Shown: in pieces, positions 1 to 9,020 of the stretch | Layout: the number at the start of each line of letters is the position of its first letter | How positions within the stretch are numbered: position 1 is the stretch's first letter | DNA from: Ruminococcus sp. | Lineage (GTDB): Bacteria > Bacillota > Clostridia > Oscillospirales > Acutalibacteraceae | Assembly (NCBI GenBank): GCA_022510945.1 | Contig: JAFLSK010000002.1 | Span: 33,911 to 97,910, forward strand | Direction: 5' to 3' | Length of the DNA stretch: 64,000 nt | Position numbers and translations under genes: made by a program | The notes under the pieces: generated by a model | What the model was told of the DNA's origin: nothing | Database searches by the model: none | Seen by the model: the letters and a program-made list of their open reading frames with translations, nothing else

Positions 1-1146
1 GGCGATTGCGCCTTTAGTCTGAGATAGTATTTTGTTGTCGATGTCACAGCAGGTGTATCCGCTGAAATCCACCGTGCCGCCTGAAAGCTTTTGCCATCTT
101 TGCGTTGCCTGAACAGGTGCGCCGTCCTCGTCAACAGGCACATAGTAAACATTATATTCAGCGCCGACGGATGTCGATTCAAAGACAACCTTTTCGAGAA
201 CGTTTCCGTTTTCGGCAAAGTCGAATACATTGAAGTAGATTACGTCCTTGTCGTCAACGTATTGGAATTCGTACGTCGCACCGTAAAACTCGTTCTGGTA
301 AATGCTTCTGTCCTCGGTAATTTCAATCATCTCTTCAATCATATAACTCGGGCCGAAAAATTCGTCGTTGAAAAGATAATAATCCTCGTACGAAATCCAA
401 AGATATCCGCCGATACGGTTATCGTTCGGACCCCAGCTGTTCTTGCACAGCCATGCGCCGTCCTCCTCGGGCGTGTATTTTCCGTCGAAGTTTTCCTTGC
501 TGTAGTTATCGTCCCAACCTACGACCGAAACAGTATGACCATTAATCGAAGGAATTTTGCTTGTGAGAGCGAAGGAACAGTTGTCTTGGCTATAGGCTCG
601 GGTGAAGCTATTGAAGTTAGCCGTAACCGCGCCGCTGTTCATAATTGATTTTTTGATTAGGCTTCTGTTGTTTCTGTCAGCGTAAATCAGCGAGCTTACG
701 CCGTAGCCGGCGGATTCACCGTTTTCGCTTTCTGGGCCGCCCCAACTCGTAAAGTATCCGATAGGAATGTATGTAAATCCCGCCTCGAGCGGGTCTCTCT
801 GCCAGCCTGTCCCGTCCTCTCGAACAGTTCCCCAGATATCGAGCGCGTTTGTGCTAAGTGCAAACCTGAAGGCGTTGTTCTTGAGCAACGCTGTTTCAAA
901 GGAGGAAATTGCCGCATACGCCCAGCATACGTTGCCAACCTGCCTTTTAACGTCTGTGCAGTGCCCGAGCTCAAGCGAACTGTATTTTGAGGGCAAAGTA
1001 TCCTCCTCATCCTGCTCGATTATCTGCTCGGGCGCGTCGTATCCCGTCGCACGGCTGCCGATTGTTGCCGCGTTAGCGGAAAGTGTAGAGCCCGAGATTA
1101 ATGCAACTATAAAAATTGTCGTAAGAATTTTAGTAAATTTCTTCAT
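1..1146 (-). CDS. Secreted papain-like (C1A) cysteine protease, 3' end cut off by window edge
   Basis: This reading frame is open from an ATG at 1146 down to base 1 (382 codons, no stop), so the ORF track omitted it. It begins with a signal peptide (KK then a hydrophobic run ending SANA, about residue 26). Papain-family landmarks are all present: oxyanion Gln68 and nucleophile Cys74 in QVGNVCWAY, His204 in NGHTVSVVGWDD, and Asn236 in KNSWG. After residue ~260 comes a beta-rich segment (YEFQYVDDKDVIYFNVF) resembling the lectin-like domain that follows C1 peptidases in Clostridia (family knowledge). It probably acts outside the cell on proteins or peptides. It is divergent from gpr. The C-terminus lies outside the window, so cell-wall anchoring or a dockerin cannot be judged. 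Confidence 0.88.
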   Translation of the reverse strand, partial: MKKFTKILTTIFIVALISGSTLSANAATIGSRATGYDAPEQIIEQDEEDTLPSKYSSLELGHCTDVKRQVGNVCWAYAAISSFETALLKNNAFRFALSTNALDIWGTVREDGTGWQRDPLEAGFTYIPIGYFTSWGGPESENGESAGYGVSSLIYADRNNRSLIKKSIMNSGAVTANFNSFTRAYSQDNCSFALTSKIPSINGHTVSVVGWDDNYSKENFDGKYTPEEDGAWLCKNSWGPNDNRIGGYLWISYEDYYLFNDEFFGPSYMIEEMIEITEDRSIYQNEFYGATYEFQYVDDKDVIYFNVFDFAENGNVLEKVVFESTSVGAEYNVYYVPVDEDGAPVQATQRWQKLSGGTVDFSGYTCCDIDNKILSQTKGAIA

Positions 1147-1233
1147 TGTAAACACCAAAATATTATCAATTATATACACAATAATTCTACCACTGTTCGC
1201 GTCTAAAGTAAAGAGCAAAATCATAGAAAATAC

Positions 1234-1263
1234 GCATAGTTTCAGGTAAATTCCGCCATAATA
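1234..1263 (+). promoter_or_regulatory. Candidate sigma-G promoter of gpr
   Basis: GCATA, an 18-bp spacer and CATAATA match the sigma-G pattern (GHATR, 17-18 bp, CATNHTA). The -10 ends 17 bp before the gpr start codon, in line with forespore expression of gpr in Bacillus. Confidence 0.6.
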
Positions 1264-1280
1264 GATACGGGAGTGATTAT

Positions 1281-2165
1281 ATGGAACGTAGAACAGACCT
1301 CGCGCTTGAGGCGCGCGAGCTTGCCGGAGAGGATATTCAGGGCGTGGAATTTTCGCGACGCAAAGAATGTGGTATGGAAATATCCCGCCTTGTCGTAAAA
1401 AATCATCAGGCGAGCGTAAAACTCAAGAAAGACGAGGGAACCTACATCACCGTCGAAATCCCCGCTCTCACCGATAACTTTCTGAGCACCGACGAGAGAA
1501 TCTCGGTGATAGGCAAGGAGATTCGCAGGCTTCTGCCCGTCAACGGCTTAGTCCTTGTGTGCGGGTTGGGAAACATCGATATAACGCCCGACGCCCTCGG
1601 ACCAAAGAGCGCGTCGCGAATTCTTGCAACCCGCCATATAACGGGCGAATTCGCAAGAAGCACAGGACTCGACAGACTCCGACCCGTTGCCGTGCTCAGC
1701 ACGGGCGTAACGGGACAGACGGGCATAGAAACGTTCGAGTATATCGAGAGTATCGTCCGGAAGGTGCGCCCGACTGCTGTGATTGTGATTGACGCGCTCG
1801 CCTCGCGGCGTATAAGCAGGCTCGGCTGCACCGTACAGATAAGCGATACGGGAATTTCTCCGGGCGCGGGTGTACAGAATCACAGGAAGAAAATAAATTT
1901 CGAGACCGTGGGAATTCCGGTCATAGCCCTCGGCGTGCCTACCGTGGTCGACGCGGTGACTCTTGTGCTCGATTTGCTCGATGTGGACGATGAGAAAACC
2001 GCCGAGGATTTGAAAACATCTCTCAATCCTAAAAACCGCACTATGGTCGTAACCCCGAAGGAAATCGACCTGTTGATAGACCGCGCGAGCCGACTTATAT
2101 CGCTTTCGCTCAACTGTGCTCTCCAGAAGGACGTGGATATTCAGCTTATCGAGGCGCTGCTGTAA
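1281..2165 (+). CDS. gpr: Germination protease GPR (spore protease)
   Basis: GPR degrades the small acid-soluble proteins that coat spore DNA when a spore germinates. The N-terminus MERRTDLALEARE is the family signature, followed by blocks such as GLGNIDITPDALGPK, STGVTGQTGIETFEY and DALASRRISRLGCTVQISDTGISPG. At 294 aa it is shorter than the roughly 370-aa Bacillus enzyme, mainly at the C-terminus, which is common in Clostridia. The start is supported by GGGAGTG eight bases upstream. It is followed by spoIIP, the same gpr-spoIIP order known in Bacillus, and has a sigma-G-like promoter. Confidence 0.95.
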   Translation: MERRTDLALEARELAGEDIQGVEFSRRKECGMEISRLVVKNHQASVKLKKDEGTYITVEIPALTDNFLSTDERISVIGKEIRRLLPVNGLVLVCGLGNIDITPDALGPKSASRILATRHITGEFARSTGLDRLRPVAVLSTGVTGQTGIETFEYIESIVRKVRPTAVIVIDALASRRISRLGCTVQISDTGISPGAGVQNHRKKINFETVGIPVIALGVPTVVDAVTLVLDLLDVDDEKTAEDLKTSLNPKNRTMVVTPKEIDLLIDRASRLISLSLNCALQKDVDIQLIEALL

Positions 2166-2226
2166 TCTCTCATAATTTAAAATAATTAACATATATTTTT
2201 ATGAGAAGTTATAAGCAGGTGATAGT

Positions 2227-3312
2227 GTGAAATTCAAGGGAAAGGTAAAAACGGTCTTGTCGGTACTGCTGTCGCTCGTACTTGTCGCGACTGCGCTGTG
2301 TTGCGTTGCGGCAAGAGTACCTTTGTATTTTAACAGCGACAGCGCGGTTGTGATGTCAGCGGCACTCACTATTTCTAAGGGTATATATGACACGCATATA
2401 AAGACAGAAAAAAAGGCTGAAAAAATGAATAAGAAAACTGTCGCCGAAACCGAGCCTGTCACCGAATCAAGGCCTACGTCCTCCGATTTCTCACAGAAAT
2501 ACTACAACACCTTCTCCAATCATAAAAACTCCAAGAAATACCCTGTTTATACCAAGCAGTACACTGCGGGCGGAAAGAAATATCAGAATTTTTACGTTAA
2601 AAACAATACTAACTTTGCGCTTAATATCGGCGAAACACTTAACGCCGAAATGCCTTTTAAAATGGAGAACACCGACGAAGTACAGGTGCTGATATACCAC
2701 ACCCACACAAGCGAAAGCTACCTTGATTGCGACGTCGGTTACTACTACTCCGACTACTATCCGCGAACAAGCGACAAGCGTTATAATGTAACTCAGGTCG
2801 GCGAGGAAATTGCAAATGAGCTCAGAGCGCAGGGGATAGGCGTAATCCACGACACAACCTCGCACGATAACACATACACGGGTAGCTATCTTCGCAGTCG
2901 CGCAACAATCGAGAAATACATCGAGAAGTACCCGAAAATTAAGGTGACTCTCGATATTCACCGCGATGCCATAGGCTCGGATACATATAAAGTCAAGCCC
3001 ACCTTTACCTATAAGGGAAAGAAGGGCGCTCAGATTATGATAATGACGGGCTATGACCCGACGGGTGAATTTAATTTTCCAAATTGGAATTATAATCTGC
3101 GCTTTGCTTTAAAACTCCAGCAGAGCTGCGAGAATAATTTCGGCGGAATGACGCGTCCGCTCGACTTCGGAAACTTCGCGTATAATATGAATGTCAACAC
3201 GGGCTCGCTGCTAATAGAGGTCGGCACGGACTCGAATACTTTAGAGGAGGCGAAGTATTCAGGAAAATTATTGGGGAAAGCTCTTGCGCAAGTATTGCAA
3301 AATAATGTGTAA
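2227..3312 (+). CDS. spoIIP: Stage II sporulation protein P
   Basis: SpoIIP is a membrane-anchored peptidoglycan amidase/endopeptidase that works with SpoIID and SpoIIM in septal thinning and engulfment. The protein has an N-terminal membrane anchor (~residues 8-30), a low-complexity stretch to ~100, then the amidase domain with the zinc-ligand-type blocks VLIYHTHTSESY and VTLDIHRDAIG and the C-terminal NVNTGSLLIEVGTDSNTLEEA. The start is a GTG preceded by AGCAGGTGATA. A short hairpin (CTCATAA/TTATGAG) sits between gpr and this gene. Confidence 0.95.
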   Translation: MKFKGKVKTVLSVLLSLVLVATALCCVAARVPLYFNSDSAVVMSAALTISKGIYDTHIKTEKKAEKMNKKTVAETEPVTESRPTSSDFSQKYYNTFSNHKNSKKYPVYTKQYTAGGKKYQNFYVKNNTNFALNIGETLNAEMPFKMENTDEVQVLIYHTHTSESYLDCDVGYYYSDYYPRTSDKRYNVTQVGEEIANELRAQGIGVIHDTTSHDNTYTGSYLRSRATIEKYIEKYPKIKVTLDIHRDAIGSDTYKVKPTFTYKGKKGAQIMIMTGYDPTGEFNFPNWNYNLRFALKLQQSCENNFGGMTRPLDFGNFAYNMNVNTGSLLIEVGTDSNTLEEAKYSGKLLGKALAQVLQNNV

Positions 3313-3323
3313 TTTGGTATAAT
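3295..3323 (+). promoter_or_regulatory. Sigma-A-type promoter for the Thr/Pro protein-dus genes
   Basis: TTGCAA, 17 bp, TATAAT overlapping the end of spoIIP; transcription would start ~30 bp before the 3363 start codon. Confidence 0.6.
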
Positions 3324-3362
3324 CTTTATTAAGTATAAAATGGGTACTTTGGAGTTTTATCT

Positions 3363-4001
3363 ATGAAGTTTAAAAATAAATGCTCAAGGCTTACGTCGCT
3401 TTTCGCGGTAATACTTGTTTTGGTTGCATCGTCTTTCTGCGTTTTTGCAGTTCCCGACGAGTCCGACGCGGTCGCTGTGCCGGAGACGTTAGCGCCGACA
3501 GAGCCTGTAACAGAGGCTCCTACGCCCGCTCCGACTGAGCCTCCTACCGAGCCTCCGACAAATCCGCCCACCGAGCCGCCTACCGAGGCGCCGACGTACG
3601 CTCCTGCTCAGCCTGTTACCGAGGCTCCTACTCAGGCAGCCGCACCGGCGCAAACTGAGCCGCCTACCGTCGCGACTCAGGCGACTAAAGCGACAGTTAT
3701 CGAAACAGACGCCTATCAGCTCCCCGTGGCTCCCGTCGAGCCCGACCCGACCGCACCTGTCATTTCGCGCGGAGAGGACGGCGACCTCACCTACGGATAT
3801 GTAAGCTGGGCGTGCGTTCTTGTGGGAGTTTTGGCTGTTACGGTCGTTATTATCAGTAACAAATCGCATTACTACGGCGGCAGCGGAAAGCAACGCTACG
3901 ACGAGGGCGATAAGATTACGGGGCAGAAACGACTCTTAAACGACGATTATTATAATAACAGAAAGTACAATTCCTACTACACTAAGGATACAAGAAGCTA
4001 A
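3363..4001 (+). CDS. Thr/Pro-rich single-pass membrane protein, function unknown
   Basis: I do not recognise a family. The protein has a signal peptide (residues ~8-30), a long extracytoplasmic stretch of repeated PTEPPTE/PTEAP units (~40-130), a transmembrane helix (~148-168, VSWACVLVGVLAVTVVIIS) and a basic, Tyr/Asn-rich cytoplasmic tail of about 45 residues. The repeats look like a wall-spanning or linker region rather than an enzyme. It is preceded by GGAG nine bases from the ATG and its own promoter, and its stop codon directly abuts the dus ATG, so the two genes should be co-translated. Role in the wall or in sporulation is only a guess from the spoIIP neighbour. Confidence 0.8.
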   Translation: MKFKNKCSRLTSLFAVILVLVASSFCVFAVPDESDAVAVPETLAPTEPVTEAPTPAPTEPPTEPPTNPPTEPPTEAPTYAPAQPVTEAPTQAAAPAQTEPPTVATQATKATVIETDAYQLPVAPVEPDPTAPVISRGEDGDLTYGYVSWACVLVGVLAVTVVIISNKSHYYGGSGKQRYDEGDKITGQKRLLNDDYYNNRKYNSYYTKDTRS

Positions 4002-4973
4002 ATGAAAATCGGTAATATAGAAATCGGCAAGGTTGCCTTAGCGCCGCTTGCGGGGATTACCGATATGGCGTTTCGTCAGATTTGCCGCGGCTTTGGCTCA
4101 GGCTACTGTGAGACTGAGATGGTCTCCGCGAAGGCTTTAAGCTTTAACGATAAGAAAAGCTTCGAACTTATGGAGCTTTCCGACGACGAGCATCCCTGCG
4201 GAATACAGTTGTTCGGCAGTGAGCCCGACGTTATCGCTAACGCCGCTATCCTCGCGAAAAACGCGGGAGCGGACGTAATCGACGTAAATATGGGCTGTCC
4301 CGCCCCGAAAATCGCGGGTAACGGTTCAGGCTCTGCTCTTATGAAAAATCCCGTGCTTTGCGGCGAAATCGTCGCCGCAATCAAAAGCAAGGTTGATTTA
4401 CCCGTTACGGTCAAAATCCGCAAAGGCTTTGACAACGAGAGTGTAAACGCCGTTGAGGTTGCCTCGATTTGCGAGCAAAACGGCGCGGATGCGATTATCG
4501 TCCACGGACGCACAAGGCAGCAGTATTATTCCGGTCAATGCGACCTCGATATAATAAAAGCGGTGAAATCCGCCGTTTCCGTTCCCGTTATCGGCAACGG
4601 CGACGTAAAAGACATAAAGAGCGCACAGAAAATGCTCAACTACACCGGTTGCGACGGCGTTATGGTTGCGCGAGCTGCTCTCGGAAATCCGTGGATATTC
4701 AGAATATTCAAAGAATATTTCGATAAAAGAATTATAATCGACGCTCCCTCAAATGAGGACAAGCTTAAAATTATGCGCGAGCATATTGAGCTTGTGTGCA
4801 AGTATAAAGGCGAGCACCTCGGTATGCTTCAATCACGCAAGCAAATCGCGTGGTACTTAAAGGGCTTCAAGGGCGCGGCAAAATTCCGAAACGAAGCGGG
4901 TACAGTCAGCACACTCGACGATATGTACAAGCTTATCGACCGAGTGTTACTTTATCAATCAGTCAATAATTAA
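4002..4973 (+). CDS. dusB: tRNA-dihydrouridine synthase (Dus family, DusB-like)
   Basis: FMN-dependent enzyme that reduces uridines in the tRNA D-loop. The TIM-barrel starts with [16 protein letters not shown] (FMN phosphate contact). The catalytic cysteine is Cys99 in [20 protein letters not shown], and the later block [17 protein letters not shown] and GNGDVKD complete the flavin site. At 323 aa it is full length. The start codon follows the preceding stop with no gap, so it depends on translational coupling or an SD inside the upstream gene. Confidence 0.95.
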   Translation: MKIGNIEIGKVALAPLAGITDMAFRQICRGFGSGYCETEMVSAKALSFNDKKSFELMELSDDEHPCGIQLFGSEPDVIANAAILAKNAGADVIDVNMGCPAPKIAGNGSGSALMKNPVLCGEIVAAIKSKVDLPVTVKIRKGFDNESVNAVEVASICEQNGADAIIVHGRTRQQYYSGQCDLDIIKAVKSAVSVPVIGNGDVKDIKSAQKMLNYTGCDGVMVARAALGNPWIFRIFKEYFDKRIIIDAPSNEDKLKIMREHIELVCKYKGEHLGMLQSRKQIAWYLKGFKGAAKFRNEAGTVSTLDDMYKLIDRVLLYQSVNN

Positions 4974-5001
4974 ATCAAATATACATAAGGAGAGTTTAGT
5001 A

Positions 5002-6249
5002 ATGAAAGCAATGGACAACATCGAATTTGTAAAATCCATCGACCCTGAGGTCGGCAAATCTATGGAGGAGGAGCTCGCTCGTCAGAGACGTAACCTTGAG
5101 CTCATCGCCAGCGAGAACATCGTAAGCGAGGCTGTTATGGCTGCTATGGGCAGCGTGCTCACCAACAAGTACGCCGAGGGTCTTCCCGGAAAGCGTTACT
5201 ACGGCGGTTGCCAGTGTGTAGACGTTGTTGAGGATATCGCGCGCGAGAGAGCGTGCAAGCTCTTCGGCGCAGAGGCATGTAACGTTCAGCCTCACTCTGG
5301 CGCACAGGCTAACACAGCCGTTTACTTCGCAATGCTCGAGCCCGGCGATACTGTTATGGGTATGAACCTCAACGAGGGCGGTCACCTTACTCACGGCTCA
5401 CCTGTAAATATTTCGGGTAAATACTTCAACTTCGTTGCATACGGCGTTGACCCCGAGACTCATTATATCGACTATGACAAGGTTTTAGAAACAGCAAAAG
5501 AGTGCAAGCCCAAGCTTATCGTTGCCGGCGCAAGCGCATATCCGCGTGTTATCGACTTTGCAAAGCTGCGCGAAATTGCCGACGAGGTCGGCGCATATCT
5601 TATGGTAGATATGGCTCATATCGCAGGCTTGGTTGCAGGCGGCGCCCATCCGAACCCTGTTCCTTATTGCGACTTCGTTACTACTACAACCCACAAAACT
5701 CTCCGCGGTCCTCGCGGCGGTCTTATCCTTATGAAGGAGAAGTACGCTAAGGACATCAACAAGGCTGTATTCCCGGGTACACAGGGCGGTCCTCTTATGC
5801 ACACAATCGCCGCTAAGGCAGTATGCTTCGGCGAGGCTATGAAGCCCGAGTTCAAGGAGTATGCTCAGCAGATTGTTAAGAACTGTAAGGCTCTCGCTGA
5901 CGGTCTCGTAAAGCGCGGTAATAAGCTTGTTTCCGGCGGTACGGACAACCACGTTCTCCTTATGGATCTTCGCGGCACAGGCGTTACAGGCAAGGAGCTT
6001 GAGGCTCGCCTTGACGAGTGCTACATCACCGTAAACAAGAATACTATTCCTAACGAGCCGCTCTCTCCGTTCGTAACCTCAGGCGTGCGTATCGGCACCG
6101 CCGCTGTTACAACAAGAGGTCTTAAGGAAGACGATATGGATAAGATTGCTGAGTACATCACCCTCGTGCTCAACGACTTCGAGGGCAACGCCGACAAGGT
6201 AAGAGCAGGCGTTGAGGAAATCTGCAAAAAATATCCTCTCTATGAATAA
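5002..6249 (+). CDS. glyA: Serine hydroxymethyltransferase
   Basis: PLP enzyme converting serine and tetrahydrofolate to glycine and methylene-THF, the main source of one-carbon units. It is full length (415 aa), with [12 protein letters not shown] near the N-terminus, the GSPVNISG and HIAGLVAGG blocks, and PLP lysine Lys232 in [21 protein letters not shown] lies seven bases before the ATG. Codon bias is strong, suggesting high expression. Two GC-rich hairpins follow the stop. Confidence 0.97.
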   Translation: MKAMDNIEFVKSIDPEVGKSMEEELARQRRNLELIASENIVSEAVMAAMGSVLTNKYAEGLPGKRYYGGCQCVDVVEDIARERACKLFGAEACNVQPHSGAQANTAVYFAMLEPGDTVMGMNLNEGGHLTHGSPVNISGKYFNFVAYGVDPETHYIDYDKVLETAKECKPKLIVAGASAYPRVIDFAKLREIADEVGAYLMVDMAHIAGLVAGGAHPNPVPYCDFVTTTTHKTLRGPRGGLILMKEKYAKDINKAVFPGTQGGPLMHTIAAKAVCFGEAMKPEFKEYAQQIVKNCKALADGLVKRGNKLVSGGTDNHVLLMDLRGTGVTGKELEARLDECYITVNKNTIPNEPLSPFVTSGVRIGTAAVTTRGLKEDDMDKIAEYITLVLNDFEGNADKVRAGVEEICKKYPLYE

Positions 6250-6262
6250 TTAATAAAACGAC

Positions 6263-6308
6263 GGCAGAACGCCGTGTGGGCGGGCCTGTGTGTCCGCCCG
6301 TTCGTTTA
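6263..6308 (+). terminator. Possible tandem-hairpin attenuator/terminator after glyA
   Basis: ACGGC-agaac-GCCGT is followed by GGGCGG...CCGCCC and a weak T-rich tail (GTTCGTTT). The short T-tract leaves open partial read-through into rarA. Confidence 0.4.
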
Positions 6309-6330
6309 CAGAAAACTTTTGGAGGTAACT

Positions 6331-7602
6331 ATGTCCGCTCCTTTAGCCGACCGACTTCGCCCGCAAGGTCTCGACGATATAGTAGGGCAGAAGCATTTGC
6401 TCGGAAAAAACAAGCCGCTTCGGAAAATTATCGAAAGCGGTGAGATTCCAAATTTAATATTCTACGGTCCGTCGGGAGTAGGCAAGACGACTCTCGCGAA
6501 TTATATCGCGAAGATTACTAACCGCGAGTTTAAAAAGCTCAACGGCACAACTGCCTCGACCGCCGACATTAAGGAAGTTTTCGCAAGCACGGACACCCTG
6601 CTCGGAATCAACGGCGTTGTGCTCTACCTCGACGAAATCCAGTATTTCAACAAAAAGCAGCAACAGACCCTGCTCGAGTACATAGAGAACGGCAAAATCA
6701 CCCTAATCGCCTCGACCACTGAAAACCCGTATTTCTATGTGTACAACGCGATTCTCTCGCGCAGCACGGTGTTCGAGTTCAAGAGCGTCGAGCCTGTCGA
6801 GATTGAGAAAGCGGTGCTTCGAGGTATCGACTTTCTTGCTCAGGAGCAGAATATCGAAATTGAAATTGACGATCAAAGCGTAACTCACATCGCTACCGCT
6901 TGCGGCGGCGACGTGCGTAAGGCGATGAATGCCGTGGAGCTTTCTGTCCTCGCATCACCTGAGAAGGACGGGAAAAAGGTAGTCGAGTACAGCACTGTCG
7001 AGGAGCTCACCCAGAAATCCGCCGTGCGCTATGACCGCGACGGCGACGAGCACTACGACATAGTTTCCGCTTATCAGAAAAGTATGCGCGGCTCCGACCC
7101 TGACGCCTCTCTGCACTACCTTGCGCGTTTGCTCGAGGCGGGCGATTTACCCTCCGCCTGCCGCAGACTTATGGTGTGCGCCGCCGAGGATGTTGGGCTT
7201 GCATATCCTCAGATTTTGCCCATAGTCCACAGCTGCGTTGAAATAGCTATGAAGGTCGGCCTTCCCGAGGCGCAGATTCCGCTTGCGGACGCGGTTATTC
7301 TCGTCGCTACAGCGCCTAAGTCGAACTCGGGCGTTAACGCAATTCACGCCGCCGCAGCCGATATAAAAGCGGGCAAGGGCGGACCTATACCGCGTCAGCT
7401 ACAGAATATGCACTACGACGGCGAGGATAATCAGAACAAGGGTCAGTTCTATATCTACCCGCATAATTACCCGAACCATTGGACATACCAGCAGTACCTG
7501 CCCGACTCACTCGTAAACGCCAGATATTACGAGTACGGCGACAACAAAAACGAGCAGGCATTCAAAGCGTATTGGGAAAAAATTAAAAATATAAAGGAGT
7601 AA
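6331..7602 (+). CDS. rarA: Replication-associated recombination protein A (AAA+ ATPase)
   Basis: RarA/MgsA is a clamp-loader-like AAA+ ATPase acting at stalled replication forks. Walker A is FYGPSGVGKTTL, Walker B VVLYLDEIQYF; the C-terminal MgsA part carries DPDASLHYLARLLEAGDLP and the RRLMVCAAEDVGLA block, and ends with the usual NHWTYQQYLPD segment. The ORF track starts at 6274, but GGAGGTAACT directly precedes the ATG at 6331, giving 423 aa that begin at the conserved PLADRLRP. It is followed after 6 bp by the alcohol dehydrogenase. Confidence 0.95.
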   Translation: MSAPLADRLRPQGLDDIVGQKHLLGKNKPLRKIIESGEIPNLIFYGPSGVGKTTLANYIAKITNREFKKLNGTTASTADIKEVFASTDTLLGINGVVLYLDEIQYFNKKQQQTLLEYIENGKITLIASTTENPYFYVYNAILSRSTVFEFKSVEPVEIEKAVLRGIDFLAQEQNIEIEIDDQSVTHIATACGGDVRKAMNAVELSVLASPEKDGKKVVEYSTVEELTQKSAVRYDRDGDEHYDIVSAYQKSMRGSDPDASLHYLARLLEAGDLPSACRRLMVCAAEDVGLAYPQILPIVHSCVEIAMKVGLPEAQIPLADAVILVATAPKSNSGVNAIHAAAADIKAGKGGPIPRQLQNMHYDGEDNQNKGQFYIYPHNYPNHWTYQQYLPDSLVNARYYEYGDNKNEQAFKAYWEKIKNIKE

Positions 7603-7608
7603 TTTCTG

Positions 7609-8781
7609 ATGCTTGGAAATTTCAGTTATTCAAACCCCACAAAGCTATATTTCGGCGATGACTCTTTGTCTTTCTTAGCCGAGGAACTTAAGAAGTACGG
7701 CAATAAGATTATGCTTTCCTACGGCGGAGGCTCAATCAAGCGCAACGGCATCTATGACGACGTTGTAAAGGTGCTTAAAGACTGCGGCAAGGAGGTATTT
7801 GAAGACCCCGGAGTTATGTCCAATCCCACAGTGGATAAGCTCTACGAGGGTTGCAAAATCGCCCGCGAAAACGACGTTGACCTCATCCTCGCGGTAGGCG
7901 GAGGTTCTACGATTGACTACGCTAAGGCGGTGTCCGTTTCGGCGTGGTGCGACAGCGACCCGTGGGATAAATACTACCTTAAAATGGAGGAGCCCGACAA
8001 CAGGATTATTCCCGTTGGTAGTATCCTCACTATGGTCGGCACAGGCTCCGAGATGAATGGCGGCTCAGTTATCACCAACCACGAACAAAAGCTTAAAATC
8101 GGTCACGTTTTCGGCGAAGAAGTAATGCCGAAGTTCTCTATACTTAACCCTAAGTATACTTTCACCGTGCCAAAATATCAGATGATTGCCGGTATATTTG
8201 ATATAATGTCGCACATTATGGAGCAGTATTTTTCAGGTGACGACGACAACACCTCCGACTATATCTCCGAGGCGCTTATGAAGTCGCTGATTAACAGCTC
8301 ACGAGTAGCGGTTAAAAATCCCGAAGACTACGAAGCGCGCAGCAACATTATGTGGACTGCGACGTGGGCTCTCAACACTCTGATTGCTTGCGGCAAAGCG
8401 ACCGACTGGGAGGTTCATATGATAGGGCAGGCGATAGGTGCCTACACCGACGCCACCCACGGTATGACGCTTTCCGCGGTTTCGCTCCCGTATTACCGTA
8501 TGATTGCACCTTACGGTCTGCACAAGTTCAAGCGTTTCGCAACAGCGGTGTGGGACGTTTGCATCGAGGGCAAAACTGACGAGGAGATTGTCGAGGAAGG
8601 TCTCAGCGCCATGGAAAGCTGGATGAAGGAGCTCGGTCTCGTGCTCAACGCAAAGGAGCTCGGCGTGACATACGATATGCTCGACGGCATCGCGGACGCA
8701 ACCTTCATCTTCGATGGCGGCTACAAAGTTCTGACAAAAGATGAGATAATTTCTATCATTAAACAAAGTATGAATTATTGA
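7609..8781 (+). CDS. Iron-containing alcohol dehydrogenase (butanol dehydrogenase-like)
   Basis: Family III alcohol dehydrogenase, NAD(P)H-dependent, of the BdhA/YqhD type used for fermentative reduction of aldehydes. The Rossmann-like half carries AVGGGSTIDYAKAVS; iron ligands are expected in IFDIMSHIMEQYF (Asp/His) and the C-terminal half in GQAIGAYTDATHGMTLSAV (His). At 390 aa it is full length. The start is six bases after rarA with AAGGAG upstream, so the two probably share a transcript that ends at the strong terminator at 8883. Exact substrate cannot be read from sequence. Confidence 0.93.
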   Translation: MLGNFSYSNPTKLYFGDDSLSFLAEELKKYGNKIMLSYGGGSIKRNGIYDDVVKVLKDCGKEVFEDPGVMSNPTVDKLYEGCKIARENDVDLILAVGGGSTIDYAKAVSVSAWCDSDPWDKYYLKMEEPDNRIIPVGSILTMVGTGSEMNGGSVITNHEQKLKIGHVFGEEVMPKFSILNPKYTFTVPKYQMIAGIFDIMSHIMEQYFSGDDDNTSDYISEALMKSLINSSRVAVKNPEDYEARSNIMWTATWALNTLIACGKATDWEVHMIGQAIGAYTDATHGMTLSAVSLPYYRMIAPYGLHKFKRFATAVWDVCIEGKTDEEIVEEGLSAMESWMKELGLVLNAKELGVTYDMLDGIADATFIFDGGYKVLTKDEIISIIKQSMNY

Positions 8782-8882
8782 TTACTAACGGCAAAACGGT
8801 GATTTAGTTTTAATTCTAATTAAGAACAAAAATGCTTTTTTTGTATCCCTGTTTTCCTATGGTAAAATTCAACAAAAAATGT

Positions 8883-8918
8883 GGGCGATATTCGTAAATA
8901 TCGCCCAATGTTTTTATT
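8883..8918 (+). terminator. Rho-independent terminator after the alcohol dehydrogenase
   Basis: Perfect 10-bp stem GGGCGATATT-CGTA-AATATCGCCC, then AATGTTTTTATT. Confidence 0.85.
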
Positions 8919-9020
8919 CTAAATTAGAAAATTATTGTTTGACTAATTTGTTATAATTACTCTGTAAATCTATATTAATCATATTGGGAAGTTTTGGGAT
9001 TTACCGAAGGAGGAACTTTT

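Noticed and set aside
91-1249. ORF-track frames 91..648 (+), 696..1010 (-) and 767..1249 (+)
   Set aside because: All overlap the edge-truncated protease on the minus strand, whose frame is open for 382 codons and carries the full catalytic set.
2166-2226. Separate sigma-E promoter or terminator before spoIIP
   Set aside because: The CTCATAA/TTATGAG stem is AT-rich and weak, and CATATATT has no convincing -35.
3480-3660. DNA tandem repeat or CRISPR-like array
   Set aside because: The periodicity is protein-level (PTEPPTE codons); no conserved repeat-spacer structure.
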